Below, in pieces: positions 52,293-61,418 of a stretch of 64,000 nt of DNA (the first letter of the stretch is position 1; each line of letters begins with the position of its first letter). Source of the stretch: Xanthomonas sp. CFBP 8443 (GTDB lineage: Bacteria; Pseudomonadota; Gammaproteobacteria; Xanthomonadales; Xanthomonadaceae); the NCBI RefSeq assembly GCF_025666195.1, contig NZ_CP102592.1, forward strand, positions 310,001 to 374,000, in the 5' to 3' direction. The notes below the pieces were generated by a model. The model was not told the origin of the DNA and ran no database searches. It saw only the letters and a program-made list of their open reading frames with translations. The position numbers and the translations under genes are program-made.

Positions 52293-54668
52293 TCACAGGT
52301 CCAGGCCCACGCCGATGCCGGCGGAGGATTCGCCACCGCTGAACGAGCCGCCCAGGCTGAACGAGGCGCGCGTGCCGAGCTTCTTGGCGTAGCCGATCGA
52401 CAGCGCCTGCTCGCCGCCCTGGAAGCCGGCGCCGAGCGACACGCGCCCGCGCGGGCTTTGCGTGCCGGCGGCGTTGATCGCCATGTTGAGCATCGCCGCG
52501 CTCATCGCGCCCAGCCGGTCCATGCGCCGATCCATGCCGTCCAGGCGATGCTCGGTGTCGGTACGCAGCTGGTTGAAACTGTCGTCGAGCGCGGTGACGC
52601 GGGTGTTGGTGTAGGCGTTGGCGCTGCTCAGCGTGGCGCTGTCGCCGGAACGCATCTGCGCCACGTTGGCCGCATCGGTGCCGGCGCTGCCGGCGGCGAC
52701 GTTGGCGATCTGGCGCTCGTTGCCGCTGCTGCCGACCGAGACCGTGTTGGCGCGGTCGGCGACCGAGCCCTGGCCCAGCGCGACGGCGTTGGCGGCCGTG
52801 GCCGAGGCGCCTTGGCCCAGCGCGGTGGTGGACGCGGCGGAGGCGCTGGCGCTCTCGCCGACCGCCACCGCATTGGTCGCGACCGCGGCGATGCGGGCGT
52901 TGGCGCCGACCGCGGTGCTGCCGTCGGCGTTGACCTTGGCGTTGGCGCCGATCGCGGTGTCGTTGGGGCCGTAGGCCAGCGATTCGGCGCCCAGCGCCAG
53001 CCCGTTGTCGCCGTTGGCGGTGGCGCCGGAGCCCACCGCCACGGCGTTGGTACCGGTGCCGGTGCTGGGGGGCGTGACGTCGCCGCCGCCGATGCTGACC
53101 CCTTGGCCGCCGCCGGAATTGGCGATGGCGTTGATGCGGGTGTCGAAGCCGGTCAGTGCCGTGTCGAACGCGCCCATCGCCGAGCCCAGGTCGTTATAGC
53201 GCGTGCCCTGTACCAGATAGCTGCCGCCGATCAGGTTGCCGTTGGCATCCACCATGCTGCCGGCGCCGAACGCGCTGGCCACGCCGCGCAGCTGCGCCAG
53301 GTTGACCGCATCGGTATCGGTGGTGCCGGCGGCCAGGTTGGTGAGCTGGCGCTCGGCGCCGGCGTGGCCGATGGACACGGTGTTGTCGCGCTCGGCGACC
53401 GCGCCGGCGCCCAGCGCCACGCTGCTGTTGGTGATCAGCTGCACATCGTTGACGAAGGTGGAGTTGCCGACCCGCGCACCGGCGCCGATCGCGATCGACT
53501 GGTCGCCATAGACGTCCGCGCCGGTGCCCATGGCGATGCTGTCGTTGAAGAGGATCGGGGTGTCGCCCCAGAAATTGCCGTTCCAGACCATCGCCTTGCC
53601 GATGGCGATGCTGCGGGTGCCGCCGGCCCAGGCGCCGCTGCCGAGGGCGGTGGCGTCCTGCTGCAGCGCCAGTGCGGAATACCCGACCGCGGTGGCGTTT
53701 TCCGCCTGCGCGAAGGCCTGTGCGCCGACGGCCAGGCCGCGATCGCTCAGCGCCCGCGCGCCATTGCCCACGGCGGTCGCCCATTCGCCGGTCGCCTGCG
53801 TCTGCGCGCCCAGCGCGACCGCAGCATATTTGTTGGCGGTGGCGCTCTGGCCTACCGCGACGGTGCGTTCGGAACTGGCCTCGGCCAGCACGCCGACCGC
53901 GGTGGAACTGTAGGCGGTGGCCATCGCGCCGCCGCCCACCGCGGTGGACATCGGGCCGGTGGCCTGGGTGGCCTGCAACTGAATTCCTTCCGCGCCCAAG
54001 CCGTCTTCGCCCACGTCGACGATGCCGCCGATGGCGACGCTGGAGCGGTCGCTGGCGATCGCGCCGGCGCCGGCGGCCAGGTTGTACTTGCCGCTGGCCT
54101 GGGCGCCGGCGCCCAGCGCGGTCGCGGCCATGCCGGAGGCGGAGGTCTGCTGCAGGATGACCGCGCCGGAGGGCTGGTAGGAGAAGTCCAGGTCGAGCAC
54201 GCCGCCGACCGCGGTGGTGGAGACTTCGGTGGCCAGGCTGTTGTGGCCCACCGCCAGCGCCTGGTTGGCGTAGCTGACCGCGCCGGCACCGAGCGCGACG
54301 GTGCCGGTACCGACCGCCGAGGCGGCCTCGCCTGCGGCCAGCGCCTCGTCGCCGTCGGCGTAGGCGCCGGCGTTGCTGCTGTCGCTGCCGGTGGCCTGGA
54401 AGTAGAGGGCGGTGTCGCCGCTCGCATCCGCGGGCACCGCGTCCGCGTCGGTCGGCGCCGCATCGGCGGTCGCAACCGAAGTCGCAGCCGGGGCGGCGGC
54501 CGGCACCGCGGGCGGGGCGGTGGCGGCCTGCGCCAGCGACGACGTCGCCAGGCACAGCGCGCAGGCAAGCGCCAGCGCGCTACGGGCGCCAGTGCGCGAA
54601 ACCGCGGGCGCGGCATGGCCGATCGGGCGATAGGCGGCGGTGCCGCGTATGGTCGTGCATTCGTTCAT
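52293..54668 (-). CDS. YadA-like trimeric autotransporter adhesin
   Basis: This 791-residue protein has an extended N-terminus before the signal peptide (MNECTTIRGTAAYRPIGHAA, then ALALACALCLATSSLAQA). A long head is made of left-handed beta-roll repeats of the A.A.G..A.A kind (NQALAVGHNSLATEVSTTAV, ALGAQTQATGEWATAVGN and ADRANTVSVGSSGNERQIAN neck motifs). A short coiled stalk follows (~690-735; LDDSFNQLRTDTEHRLDGMD), then the C-terminal YadA membrane anchor (GRVSLGAGFQGGEQALSIGY, then a final GIGVGLDL). Trimers anchor in the outer membrane and mediate adhesion. ATG 54668 is chosen; upstream in-frame sequence is promoter. Confidence 0.92.
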   Translation of the reverse strand: MNECTTIRGTAAYRPIGHAAPAVSRTGARSALALACALCLATSSLAQAATAPPAVPAAAPAATSVATADAAPTDADAVPADASGDTALYFQATGSDSSNAGAYADGDEALAAGEAASAVGTGTVALGAGAVSYANQALAVGHNSLATEVSTTAVGGVLDLDFSYQPSGAVILQQTSASGMAATALGAGAQASGKYNLAAGAGAIASDRSSVAIGGIVDVGEDGLGAEGIQLQATQATGPMSTAVGGGAMATAYSSTAVGVLAEASSERTVAVGQSATANKYAAVALGAQTQATGEWATAVGNGARALSDRGLAVGAQAFAQAENATAVGYSALALQQDATALGSGAWAGGTRSIAIGKAMVWNGNFWGDTPILFNDSIAMGTGADVYGDQSIAIGAGARVGNSTFVNDVQLITNSSVALGAGAVAERDNTVSIGHAGAERQLTNLAAGTTDTDAVNLAQLRGVASAFGAGSMVDANGNLIGGSYLVQGTRYNDLGSAMGAFDTALTGFDTRINAIANSGGGQGVSIGGGDVTPPSTGTGTNAVAVGSGATANGDNGLALGAESLAYGPNDTAIGANAKVNADGSTAVGANARIAAVATNAVAVGESASASAASTTALGQGASATAANAVALGQGSVADRANTVSVGSSGNERQIANVAAGSAGTDAANVAQMRSGDSATLSSANAYTNTRVTALDDSFNQLRTDTEHRLDGMDRRMDRLGAMSAAMLNMAINAAGTQSPRGRVSLGAGFQGGEQALSIGYAKKLGTRASFSLGGSFSGGESSAGIGVGLDL

Positions 54669-54883
54669 GGCGATCTCTCGGTGCTGAGGCGGTGGACAGG
54701 AGGCGACGTCAGCGGCGCGCAGGCGCGCCGCTTCGGGATCGGTGGTGTTGGGATGCGCCGCTGACCCTGGGCACGCTCCGTACAGCGAACTTATGCGCGG
54801 CGTCATTTACTTGTCACCCGCAAGTTCTCGCACGATCATCACCGGGTTCTCACCGAGTCGAGTGGGATGGGGAGCGCATTCGG

Positions 54884-56266
54884 ATGGTGAGGGCGTTGTT
54901 GAACTGGTTCGACCGGGCGCCGGTCGTGGACGAGGTGGACCGGCGCAACGTGCGCGTGATCCAGCTGTTGCTGCTGTTCCTGGCGATCACCATTCCGGCC
55001 ACGTTCGCCGTCGCGCTGCCGCTCGCCTGGCCGCAGCTGCGTGGACACGCGGTGCCGCCGGGCATGGTGGTCTCGCTGGCGATGAGTCTGCTGATCGCGG
55101 TGTGCGCCGCGATCGGCTTCGTACGCGTGCGCCGCGGCGCGCTGCGCGCCGGCGTCGGGCTGCTGCTGGCCGCGATGCTGGCGTCGCTGCTGGTCAATGC
55201 CGCGGTCAACGGCCTGCAGCGCCAGTTGCCGGATCAGCTGGCGCAGATGCTGGTGCTGATCCTGGCCGGGCTGGTGCTCGGGCGCCGCGCGCTGTGGATC
55301 ACCTTCGGCGCGCTGCTGCTGATGCTGGGCGTGGGCGTGGGCCACGATGCGCTGCTGGAATTCGTCGACGAGCCGGCGCGCGCGTTCTACAACCTGCCGT
55401 CGGTGCTGTTCAGCTATCTGCTGGTGACGCTGCTGCTGGACCGCACCACCGAAGCGCTACGCGAGAGCCTGCGCGAATCCAATGCGCGCGGCCAGCGCCT
55501 GCAGCAGGAAATGCTCGAGCGCGAGCGGGCGCAGGCGCAGCTGATCCATGCGCAGAAGCGCGAGATCGTCGAGCGCATGGCCGGCGGCCTGGCGCACGAT
55601 TTCAACAACGTCCTGGCGGTGATCGTCGGCTTCTCCGCCGCGCGCCACGACGACGACGCCGGCAGCGACGGCGAGCGCGTCGCGCAGCTGGAAGGCAGCC
55701 TGGCGTCGGTGGAGGAATCGGCGCGGCGGGGCATGGCCGTCATCCGCCGGCTGCTGCGCTTCAGCCGCCGCGATGGCGAACAGGCCGAGGACTTCGACGC
55801 CGCGGCCGCGATCGAGGCGCTGCAGCCGATGCTGCGGCAACTGCTGGAAGCGCGCATCGTGCTGCGCTGCGCCTTGCCCGCGGCGCCGGCGCCGATCCAC
55901 CTGGATCGCAGCCAGTTCGACCTGATGCTGCTCAACCTAGCCAGCAACAGCCGCGACGCCATCGCCGACCGCGGCCATCTGGACATCGCCGTGCGCAGCG
56001 AAGAGGCGTGGACGATCATCGAGGTCGCCGACGACGGCCACGGCATGCCGGCGGACGTGGTGGCGCGGGTGTTCGAGCCGTTCTACAGCACCAAGCCCGC
56101 CGACAGCGGCACCGGGCTGGGCCTGGCGGTGGTGCGCGACCTGGTGGTGCGCAACGGCGGGCACATCGAGGTGCACAGCGAGGTCGGCGCCGGCACCCGC
56201 TTCCGCATCGCCCTGCCGCGCGTCGGCGCGGCGGCCGCGGCTCAGCCGGCCGGGTCGAAGATGTAG
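54884..56266 (+). CDS. Membrane sensor histidine kinase
   Basis: This 460-residue kinase has six predicted helices (~25-47, ~60-80, ~86-108, ~120-137, ~139-157 and ~171-186) with almost no periplasmic domain, suggesting it senses within the membrane. A coiled linker leads to the phospho-acceptor His 238 in GGLAHDFNNVLAVIVGF, the form seen in NtrB/hybrid-type kinases. The ATPase domain has NLASNSRDA (N), VADDGHGMP (G1), FYSTKPADSGTGLGLAVV (F/G2) and GAGTRFRIALP (G3). It ends inside the 3' end of the convergent response-regulator gene (25-bp overlap). Confidence 0.9.
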   Translation: MVRALLNWFDRAPVVDEVDRRNVRVIQLLLLFLAITIPATFAVALPLAWPQLRGHAVPPGMVVSLAMSLLIAVCAAIGFVRVRRGALRAGVGLLLAAMLASLLVNAAVNGLQRQLPDQLAQMLVLILAGLVLGRRALWITFGALLLMLGVGVGHDALLEFVDEPARAFYNLPSVLFSYLLVTLLLDRTTEALRESLRESNARGQRLQQEMLERERAQAQLIHAQKREIVERMAGGLAHDFNNVLAVIVGFSAARHDDDAGSDGERVAQLEGSLASVEESARRGMAVIRRLLRFSRRDGEQAEDFDAAAAIEALQPMLRQLLEARIVLRCALPAAPAPIHLDRSQFDLMLLNLASNSRDAIADRGHLDIAVRSEEAWTIIEVADDGHGMPADVVARVFEPFYSTKPADSGTGLGLAVVRDLVVRNGGHIEVHSEVGAGTRFRIALPRVGAAAAAQPAGSKM

Positions 56267-56952
56267 CCCTTGCCGTGTACCGCCGCCAGCGGCAGCGCGA
56301 CGCCGCAGCGGCGCTGCGCCTTGGCGCGCAGGCGGTGCACCATCGAATCCAGCCGATGCGCATCGAAGTCGTACACGCGGTCGGTGAGCGCGGCGATCAG
56401 CGCCTCGCGCGCCACCAGCAATCCGGGCTGCTCCAGCAGCCGCAGGCACAGGCGCCGTTCGCTGCCGGTCAGTGCCGCCGCCGTTCCCGTGGGCGCCAGC
56501 AGGCACCAGCCGTCCTCGCTCACTTGCCAGCGCCCGCGCGCCGGCGCCGCCGGTGCGCGCGCACCCAGGCGCCGTGCCAGGCTGTGCAGGGTGGCGGCCA
56601 GCAGGTCGATCTCCACCGGCTTGGCCAGGTAGGCGTCGGCGCCCCCGGTCAGGCCGCGCACCCGGTCCTCGGTCTGGCCCAGGCTGGTCAACATGACGAT
56701 GCCGAGCTCGGGGTAGCGTTGGCGCAGCGCGCTGGCCAGGGTGAAGCCATCGGTGTCCGGCAGCCCGACGTCGAGCACCACGATGTCGGCGCCGTCTTGC
56801 TGCAAGCGCGCCTCCAGGCCCGCCCCGGTCCCGTAGCCGGCGGTCTCGAAGCCGAAGCGGCGCAATCCCGGGATCAGGATGCGGTCGCGTAGCGTCGGAT
56901 CGTCCTCCAGGAGCAGGACGCGCAGGGCGGTGGCAGCGGTGTCGGCATTCAT
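56242..56952 (-). CDS. OmpR-family response regulator
   Basis: This 236-residue regulator has a receiver domain with acidic LLLEDDPT, phospho-acceptor Asp ~61 (VVLDVGLPDTDGF), Thr/Ser ~89-90 and Lys ~111 (AYLAKPVE). A C-terminal winged helix follows (~140-232; ALTGSERRLCLRLLEQPG, RVYDFDAHRLDSMVHRLRAK and VHGKGYIFDPAG). The wHTH is OmpR-like and should bind DNA as a dimer. It is convergent with the kinase gene and overlaps its end, so the pair is probably one two-component system with an unusual tail-to-tail arrangement. ATG 56952 gives the family start. Confidence 0.9.
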   Translation of the reverse strand: MNADTAATALRVLLLEDDPTLRDRILIPGLRRFGFETAGYGTGAGLEARLQQDGADIVVLDVGLPDTDGFTLASALRQRYPELGIVMLTSLGQTEDRVRGLTGGADAYLAKPVEIDLLAATLHSLARRLGARAPAAPARGRWQVSEDGWCLLAPTGTAAALTGSERRLCLRLLEQPGLLVAREALIAALTDRVYDFDAHRLDSMVHRLRAKAQRRCGVALPLAAVHGKGYIFDPAG

Positions 56953-57070
56953 GCGCCGGCGCAGTGTAGCCGCAGCGGCCGGCGTGCGCTCGCCGGCCCG
57001 GCGCGTGCGGGTACTTACGCCGTACAAACGCGGCGGCTGCCACACTCGCCGCTTCCTTGCCACGGCGCCC

Positions 57071-58864
57071 ATGATGGCCTCACGTATCGAAGACTACGCC
57101 ATGCTCGGCAACTGCCGCAGCGCGGCGCTGGTGGACAAGCACGGCTCGATCGACTGGTTGTGTCTGCCGCGCTTCGATTCCGATGCGCTGTTCGCGGCGC
57201 TGCTGGGAACCCCCGAACACGGCCGCTGGTCGATCGCGCCGCAGGGCGAATTCCGCAGCACGCGCCACTACCGCGACGGCAGCCTGGTACTGGAAACGGT
57301 CTTCGAGACCGACGCGGGCGCCGTCGCGGTCCTGGACTTCATGGCCGCCAGCCACAACGAGGAATTGCACAACCACGTGGTGCGCATCGTGCGCGGGCTG
57401 CGCGGGCGGGTGCCGATGCGCATGCAGCTGCAGCTGCGCTTCAACTACGGCCGCACCATTCCCTGGGTGTCGCAGATCGACGGCGGCCTGCAGGCCATCG
57501 CCGGGCCGGACCAGATCGCGCTGCGCAGCCCGCAGCCGATGCATGGCCACGGCTTCGCCACCGAAGCGGATTTCGCCCTGGAAGCCGGCGACAGCACCTG
57601 GTTCGTGCTCAGCCACGGCGCCTCGCACCTGGAACTGCCGCCGCCGCTGGCGCCGGAACAGGCGCTGGAGCAGACCGAAGCATTCTGGCATGGCTGGTCG
57701 CACCGCTGCGTGCACGCCGGCCCGTGGACCGAGGCGGTGCGGCGCTCGCTGGTGGTGCTGAAAGGCCTGAGCTACCTGCCGACCGGCGCGATCGTCGCCT
57801 CGCCGACCACCTCGCTGCCGGAGCGCCTGGAGGGCGAACGCAACTGGGACTACCGCTTCTGCTGGCTGCGCGATGCGGTATTCACCCTGACCGCGTTGCG
57901 CGCGGCCGGCTATTCCGACGAGGCCGCCGCCTTCCATGGTTGGCTGCAACGCACCGTGGCCGGCTCGCCGGACCAGCTGCAGGCGCTGTACGGCATCGGC
58001 GGCGAGCGGCGCATGCCCGAATGGGAAGTGGACTGGCTGCCCGGCTACGAAGGCGCGTTGCCGGTGCGCGTGGGCAACGCCGCCGCCGGCCAGTTCCAGC
58101 TCGACGTGTACGGCGAGGTCATCGCCACCTTCCACCGCGCCCACAAGGAGGGCTTGCCGACCGCGGTGCACGGCCGCTCGCTGGCGCGGCAGCTGCTGGA
58201 GGTGCTGGAGCAATGCTGGCGCGAGCCGGACGAGGGCATCTGGGAAATCCGCGACCAGCGCCGCCATTTCGTGCATTCCAAGGTGATGGCGTGGCTGGCG
58301 TTCGACTGCGGCGCGCGCGACGGGGTCACCGATGCCGACGCCGCGCAACGCGCGCACTGGCGCGCCCTGGCCGACGAAGTGCATGCGCAGGTGCTGGCGC
58401 AGGGCGTGCACCCGGACGGCTATTTCGTGCAGAGCTACGGCAGCGACCGGCTGGACGCGGCGACGCTGCTGATCCCGCTGGTCGGCTTCCTGCCGGCGGA
58501 CGATCCGCGCGTGGCCGCCACCGCCGACGCGATCGCGCAGCGGCTGAGCATCGATGGCCTGGTCGAGCGCTACCGCGCCGACGACGCCAGCGGCGACGGC
58601 CTGCCGGCCGGCGAGGGCACCTTCATCGCCTGCAGCTTCTGGCTGGTGGAGAACTACGTGCTGCTCGGCCGCGGCGCGCAGGCGCGCGAACTGTTCGAAC
58701 GCCTGCTCGGCCTGTGCAATGACGTCGGCCTGCTGGCCGAAGAATACGATCCGCGCAGCGGCCGCATGCTCGGCAACTTTCCGCAGGGCTACTCGCACGT
58801 GGCATTGGTCCACGCCGCGTTGCGCCTGCATGGCTTACTCGGCGAACAGGAAACCCATCCATGA
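57071..58864 (+). CDS. Glycoside hydrolase family 15 protein (trehalase/glucoamylase-like)
   Basis: This 597-residue cytoplasmic enzyme has an N-terminal beta domain (ALVDKHGSIDWLCLPRFDSD, ~20-40, to ~230) and an (alpha/alpha)6 barrel: LPERLEGERNWDYRFCWLRD, EWEVDWLPGYEGALPVRVGN, VHSKVMAWLAFDC, then GEGTFIACSFWLVENYVLLG, with the general-base Glu region, and GNFPQGYSHVALVHAALRL. Bacterial GH15 proteins of this group act on trehalose or short alpha-glucans; substrate not certain. ATG 57071 (or 57074) is chosen over the upstream open frame. The stop overlaps zwf (ATGA), so glucose release could feed directly into the enzyme encoded next. Confidence 0.9.
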   Translation: MMASRIEDYAMLGNCRSAALVDKHGSIDWLCLPRFDSDALFAALLGTPEHGRWSIAPQGEFRSTRHYRDGSLVLETVFETDAGAVAVLDFMAASHNEELHNHVVRIVRGLRGRVPMRMQLQLRFNYGRTIPWVSQIDGGLQAIAGPDQIALRSPQPMHGHGFATEADFALEAGDSTWFVLSHGASHLELPPPLAPEQALEQTEAFWHGWSHRCVHAGPWTEAVRRSLVVLKGLSYLPTGAIVASPTTSLPERLEGERNWDYRFCWLRDAVFTLTALRAAGYSDEAAAFHGWLQRTVAGSPDQLQALYGIGGERRMPEWEVDWLPGYEGALPVRVGNAAAGQFQLDVYGEVIATFHRAHKEGLPTAVHGRSLARQLLEVLEQCWREPDEGIWEIRDQRRHFVHSKVMAWLAFDCGARDGVTDADAAQRAHWRALADEVHAQVLAQGVHPDGYFVQSYGSDRLDAATLLIPLVGFLPADDPRVAATADAIAQRLSIDGLVERYRADDASGDGLPAGEGTFIACSFWLVENYVLLGRGAQARELFERLLGLCNDVGLLAEEYDPRSGRMLGNFPQGYSHVALVHAALRLHGLLGEQETHP

Positions 58865-60732
58865 GCGATGCGACGCAAGCGACTCCGCCCTGCCTGATCG
58901 TGGTCTTCGGCGCGCGCGGCGATCTGACCCGGCGGCTGGTGCTGCCGGCGCTGTACAACCTGCGCCGCAGCGGCGCGCTGCCCGAGCAGTTCGCGGTGAT
59001 CGGCGTGGACCACGGCGACATCAGCGAAGCCAGCTGGCGGCGCATGCTCGGCGACGCGCTGCGTGGCCTGATCGCCGACCGCGACGCCGAGTTCAAGGCC
59101 GATGGCCTGAACGAGGAAGTGTGGGGCTGGCTGCGCACGCGCATGCATTACCTGCGCGGCGATTTCGCCGACGCGGCGACCTACCGCACGCTGGGCGAAG
59201 TGATCGAAAAGTACGACGCGCAGTACCAGACCGGCGGCAACGTGCTGTTCTACCTGGCCACCGCGGCACGCTTCTTCGGCCCGGCGATCGAGCAGCTGGG
59301 CGCGGCCGGCCTGGTCAAGCAGCGTGCCGACGGCGGCTGGCGCCGGGTGATCGTGGAGAAGCCGTTCGGCCACGACCTGCAAAGCGCCAGGGACCTCAAC
59401 GCCATCGTCGGCCGCGTGCTCGACGAGGACCAGGTATTCCGCATCGACCACTTCCTGGGCAAGGAGACGGTGCAGAACATCCTCGCCTTCCGCTTCGCCA
59501 ACGGCCTGTTCGAGCCGGTGTGGAACCGCGACCGCATCGACCATGTGCAGATCACCGCCGCCGAGACCATCGGCGTGGAAGGTCGCGGGCGCTTCTACGA
59601 TCCCACCGGCTGCCTGCGCGACATGGTGCCCAACCACCTGTTCCAGCTGCTGGCGATGATCGCGATGGAGCCGCCGGCGGCGTTCACCCCCACCGCGATG
59701 CTGCGCCGGCGTGCCGAGGTGATCGAAGCGGTGCGGCCGCTGACCCCGGCCGACGTGGTACGCGGCCAGTACGCGGCCGGCGCGATCGGGCGCAACGCGG
59801 TGCCCGGCTACCGCGAGGAAGACACGGTGCCGGCCGATTCCAACACCGAGACCTACGTGGCGATGAAGCTGCAGGTCGACACCTGGCGCTGGGCCGGCGT
59901 GCCGTTCTACCTGCGCACCGGCAAGCGCCTGCGCGAACGCACCACCGAGATCGCGATCCGCTTCAAGCCGGCGCCGCTGGCGCCGCTGCGCAGCGCCGAG
60001 ATCGGCGGCTACGGCCCCGACTGGCTGGTGCTGCACATCCAGCCCGACGAAGGCATCTCGCTGCAGTTCGACGTCAAGCGCCCGGGCGCGCGGGTCAGCC
60101 TGGCGCCGGTGCGCATGGACTTCCGCTACCGCGACTGGTTCCCGAAGGAATACACGGTCGGCTACGAACGCCTGCTGCAGGACTGCATGAACGGCGAGGC
60201 CGGCCTGTTCCAGGACGCGACGATGGTCGAAGCGGCGTGGCGCATCGTGCAGCCGATCCTGGACGCGTGGCAGGGCTCGTCCGACGAAGTGGCGCAGTAC
60301 CCGGCCGGCAGCGCCGGCCCAGCCACCGCCGACGCGCTGCTCGCGCTCAACGGCGGCCACGCCTGGCGCACCCTGACCGCCGGCCGCCGCCCACCGCCGC
60401 GGCGCCCAGCGGAAGGCGGTGCCGAGGCCAAGCCGGCGGCGCCAGCGAAGCGCCAGGCTGCGGCCAAGCCTGCCGTAGCCAAGGCCAAGTCCAAGGCCAA
60501 GACGGCGCCAGGCGCTGCCAAGTCCAAGAAAACCGCCGCGGCCACTGCCGCTGCCGCTTCGCCCAGGAAGGCGGCCAAGGCGACGAGGCCAGCCGAGGGC
60601 AAGCCAACGGCAGCACGCAAGAAGACGGCCGGGCCCAGGAAGGCGGTCAAATCCGCGCCCGGGAAAGCGACCGGGCGCGTGGCGAAGAAACCGCCCGCGA
60701 CGCCGGCCAAGCGATCCGGGACCGAGCGCTGA
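58861..60732 (+). CDS. zwf: Glucose-6-phosphate dehydrogenase with histone-H1-like C-terminal tail
   Basis: This 623-residue protein is ~115-130 residues longer than usual G6PDHs. Residues 1-~500 are a full enzyme: NADP loop VVFGARGDLTRRLVLPALYN, EKPFGHDL, active-site RIDHFLGKE (~194-202) and YLRTGKRLRERTTEI. From ~509 to the end the chain is almost only Lys, Ala, Pro, Arg and Thr (KAKSKAKTAPGAAKSKKTAA and similar), like bacterial histone-H1/AlgP tails. The enzyme makes 6-phosphogluconolactone and NADPH (Entner-Doudoroff and pentose-phosphate entry). The tail is probably disordered and nucleic-acid- or surface-binding. Coupled to GH15 by ATGA. Confidence 0.93.
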   Translation: MSDATQATPPCLIVVFGARGDLTRRLVLPALYNLRRSGALPEQFAVIGVDHGDISEASWRRMLGDALRGLIADRDAEFKADGLNEEVWGWLRTRMHYLRGDFADAATYRTLGEVIEKYDAQYQTGGNVLFYLATAARFFGPAIEQLGAAGLVKQRADGGWRRVIVEKPFGHDLQSARDLNAIVGRVLDEDQVFRIDHFLGKETVQNILAFRFANGLFEPVWNRDRIDHVQITAAETIGVEGRGRFYDPTGCLRDMVPNHLFQLLAMIAMEPPAAFTPTAMLRRRAEVIEAVRPLTPADVVRGQYAAGAIGRNAVPGYREEDTVPADSNTETYVAMKLQVDTWRWAGVPFYLRTGKRLRERTTEIAIRFKPAPLAPLRSAEIGGYGPDWLVLHIQPDEGISLQFDVKRPGARVSLAPVRMDFRYRDWFPKEYTVGYERLLQDCMNGEAGLFQDATMVEAAWRIVQPILDAWQGSSDEVAQYPAGSAGPATADALLALNGGHAWRTLTAGRRPPPRRPAEGGAEAKPAAPAKRQAAAKPAVAKAKSKAKTAPGAAKSKKTAAATAAAASPRKAAKATRPAEGKPTAARKKTAGPRKAVKSAPGKATGRVAKKPPATPAKRSGTER

Positions 60733-61418
60733 CCGGCAACGCGCGACGCCCGTCTGGGCGGCTTCGGATGGTCTTGGGCCATTCGAACGACGAGGACATG
60801 GCTGCAGTCGGGACTGAAGTCCCTCCCACAGTGCACCCAGCCAGCTCGCCGCAAGTTTCTGTGGGAGCGACTTCAGATGAAGGCGACCCCTGCCGCCCTC
60901 GCCCTCGCGGCGGGCGACGCCGCCGCCGTCGTCGCGACGAACGTAGCGATGAGCCAACCGGCTCCGGATCCTGTCGGGGCTGAAGCCCCTCCTACAAGCA
61001 CCGCAGCCCACAAGCGCCGCGACCACCCGTAAAACCCTGTAGGAGCGGCTTCAGCCGCGACGAGCGAAGTGGCGAAGTTGCCAGACTTCAGCCCTCTGTC
61101 GGCGCCGATGGCCCAAGCCAACGGAGCCATTGCCTCAGTGCGCCAAGCACCTGACCGAAGTCCTGTGGGAGCGACTTCAGTCGCGACGAACGAAGCGATG
61201 GAGCCGACCGGCTCCGGATCCTGTCGGGGCTGAAGCCCCTCCTACAAGAGCCGCAGCCCCGCAAGGCCGCGACCGCCCGTAAACCCCTGTAGGAGCGGCT
61301 TCAGCCGCGACGAACGAAGCGGTGGAATTGCCGGGCTTGGGCTCCTGTCAGGGCCGATGTCCCTCCCGCACGTGTCCCTGCAACGATCCACAGAGACACG
61401 CCATCTCGCGATCAGCCG
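60733..61418. repeat. REP-rich intergenic region with a ~120-bp duplicated block
   Basis: No gene is supported. REP-like hairpins occur at about 60803-60840 (gtcgggactgaagtccctcc). They recur at 60850-60876, 60975-61060, 61155-61180 and 61220-61320. A block running from 'ggctccggatcctgtcgggg' through 'ctgtaggagcggcttcagcc' occurs twice (about 60960-61080 and 61207-61323). Confidence 0.75.

Noticed and set aside
56879..57070. Longer N-terminus for the GH15 protein
   Set aside because: The extension overlaps the response-regulator promoter and start in antisense; homologues start at MASRIEDYAMLGN-like sequence.
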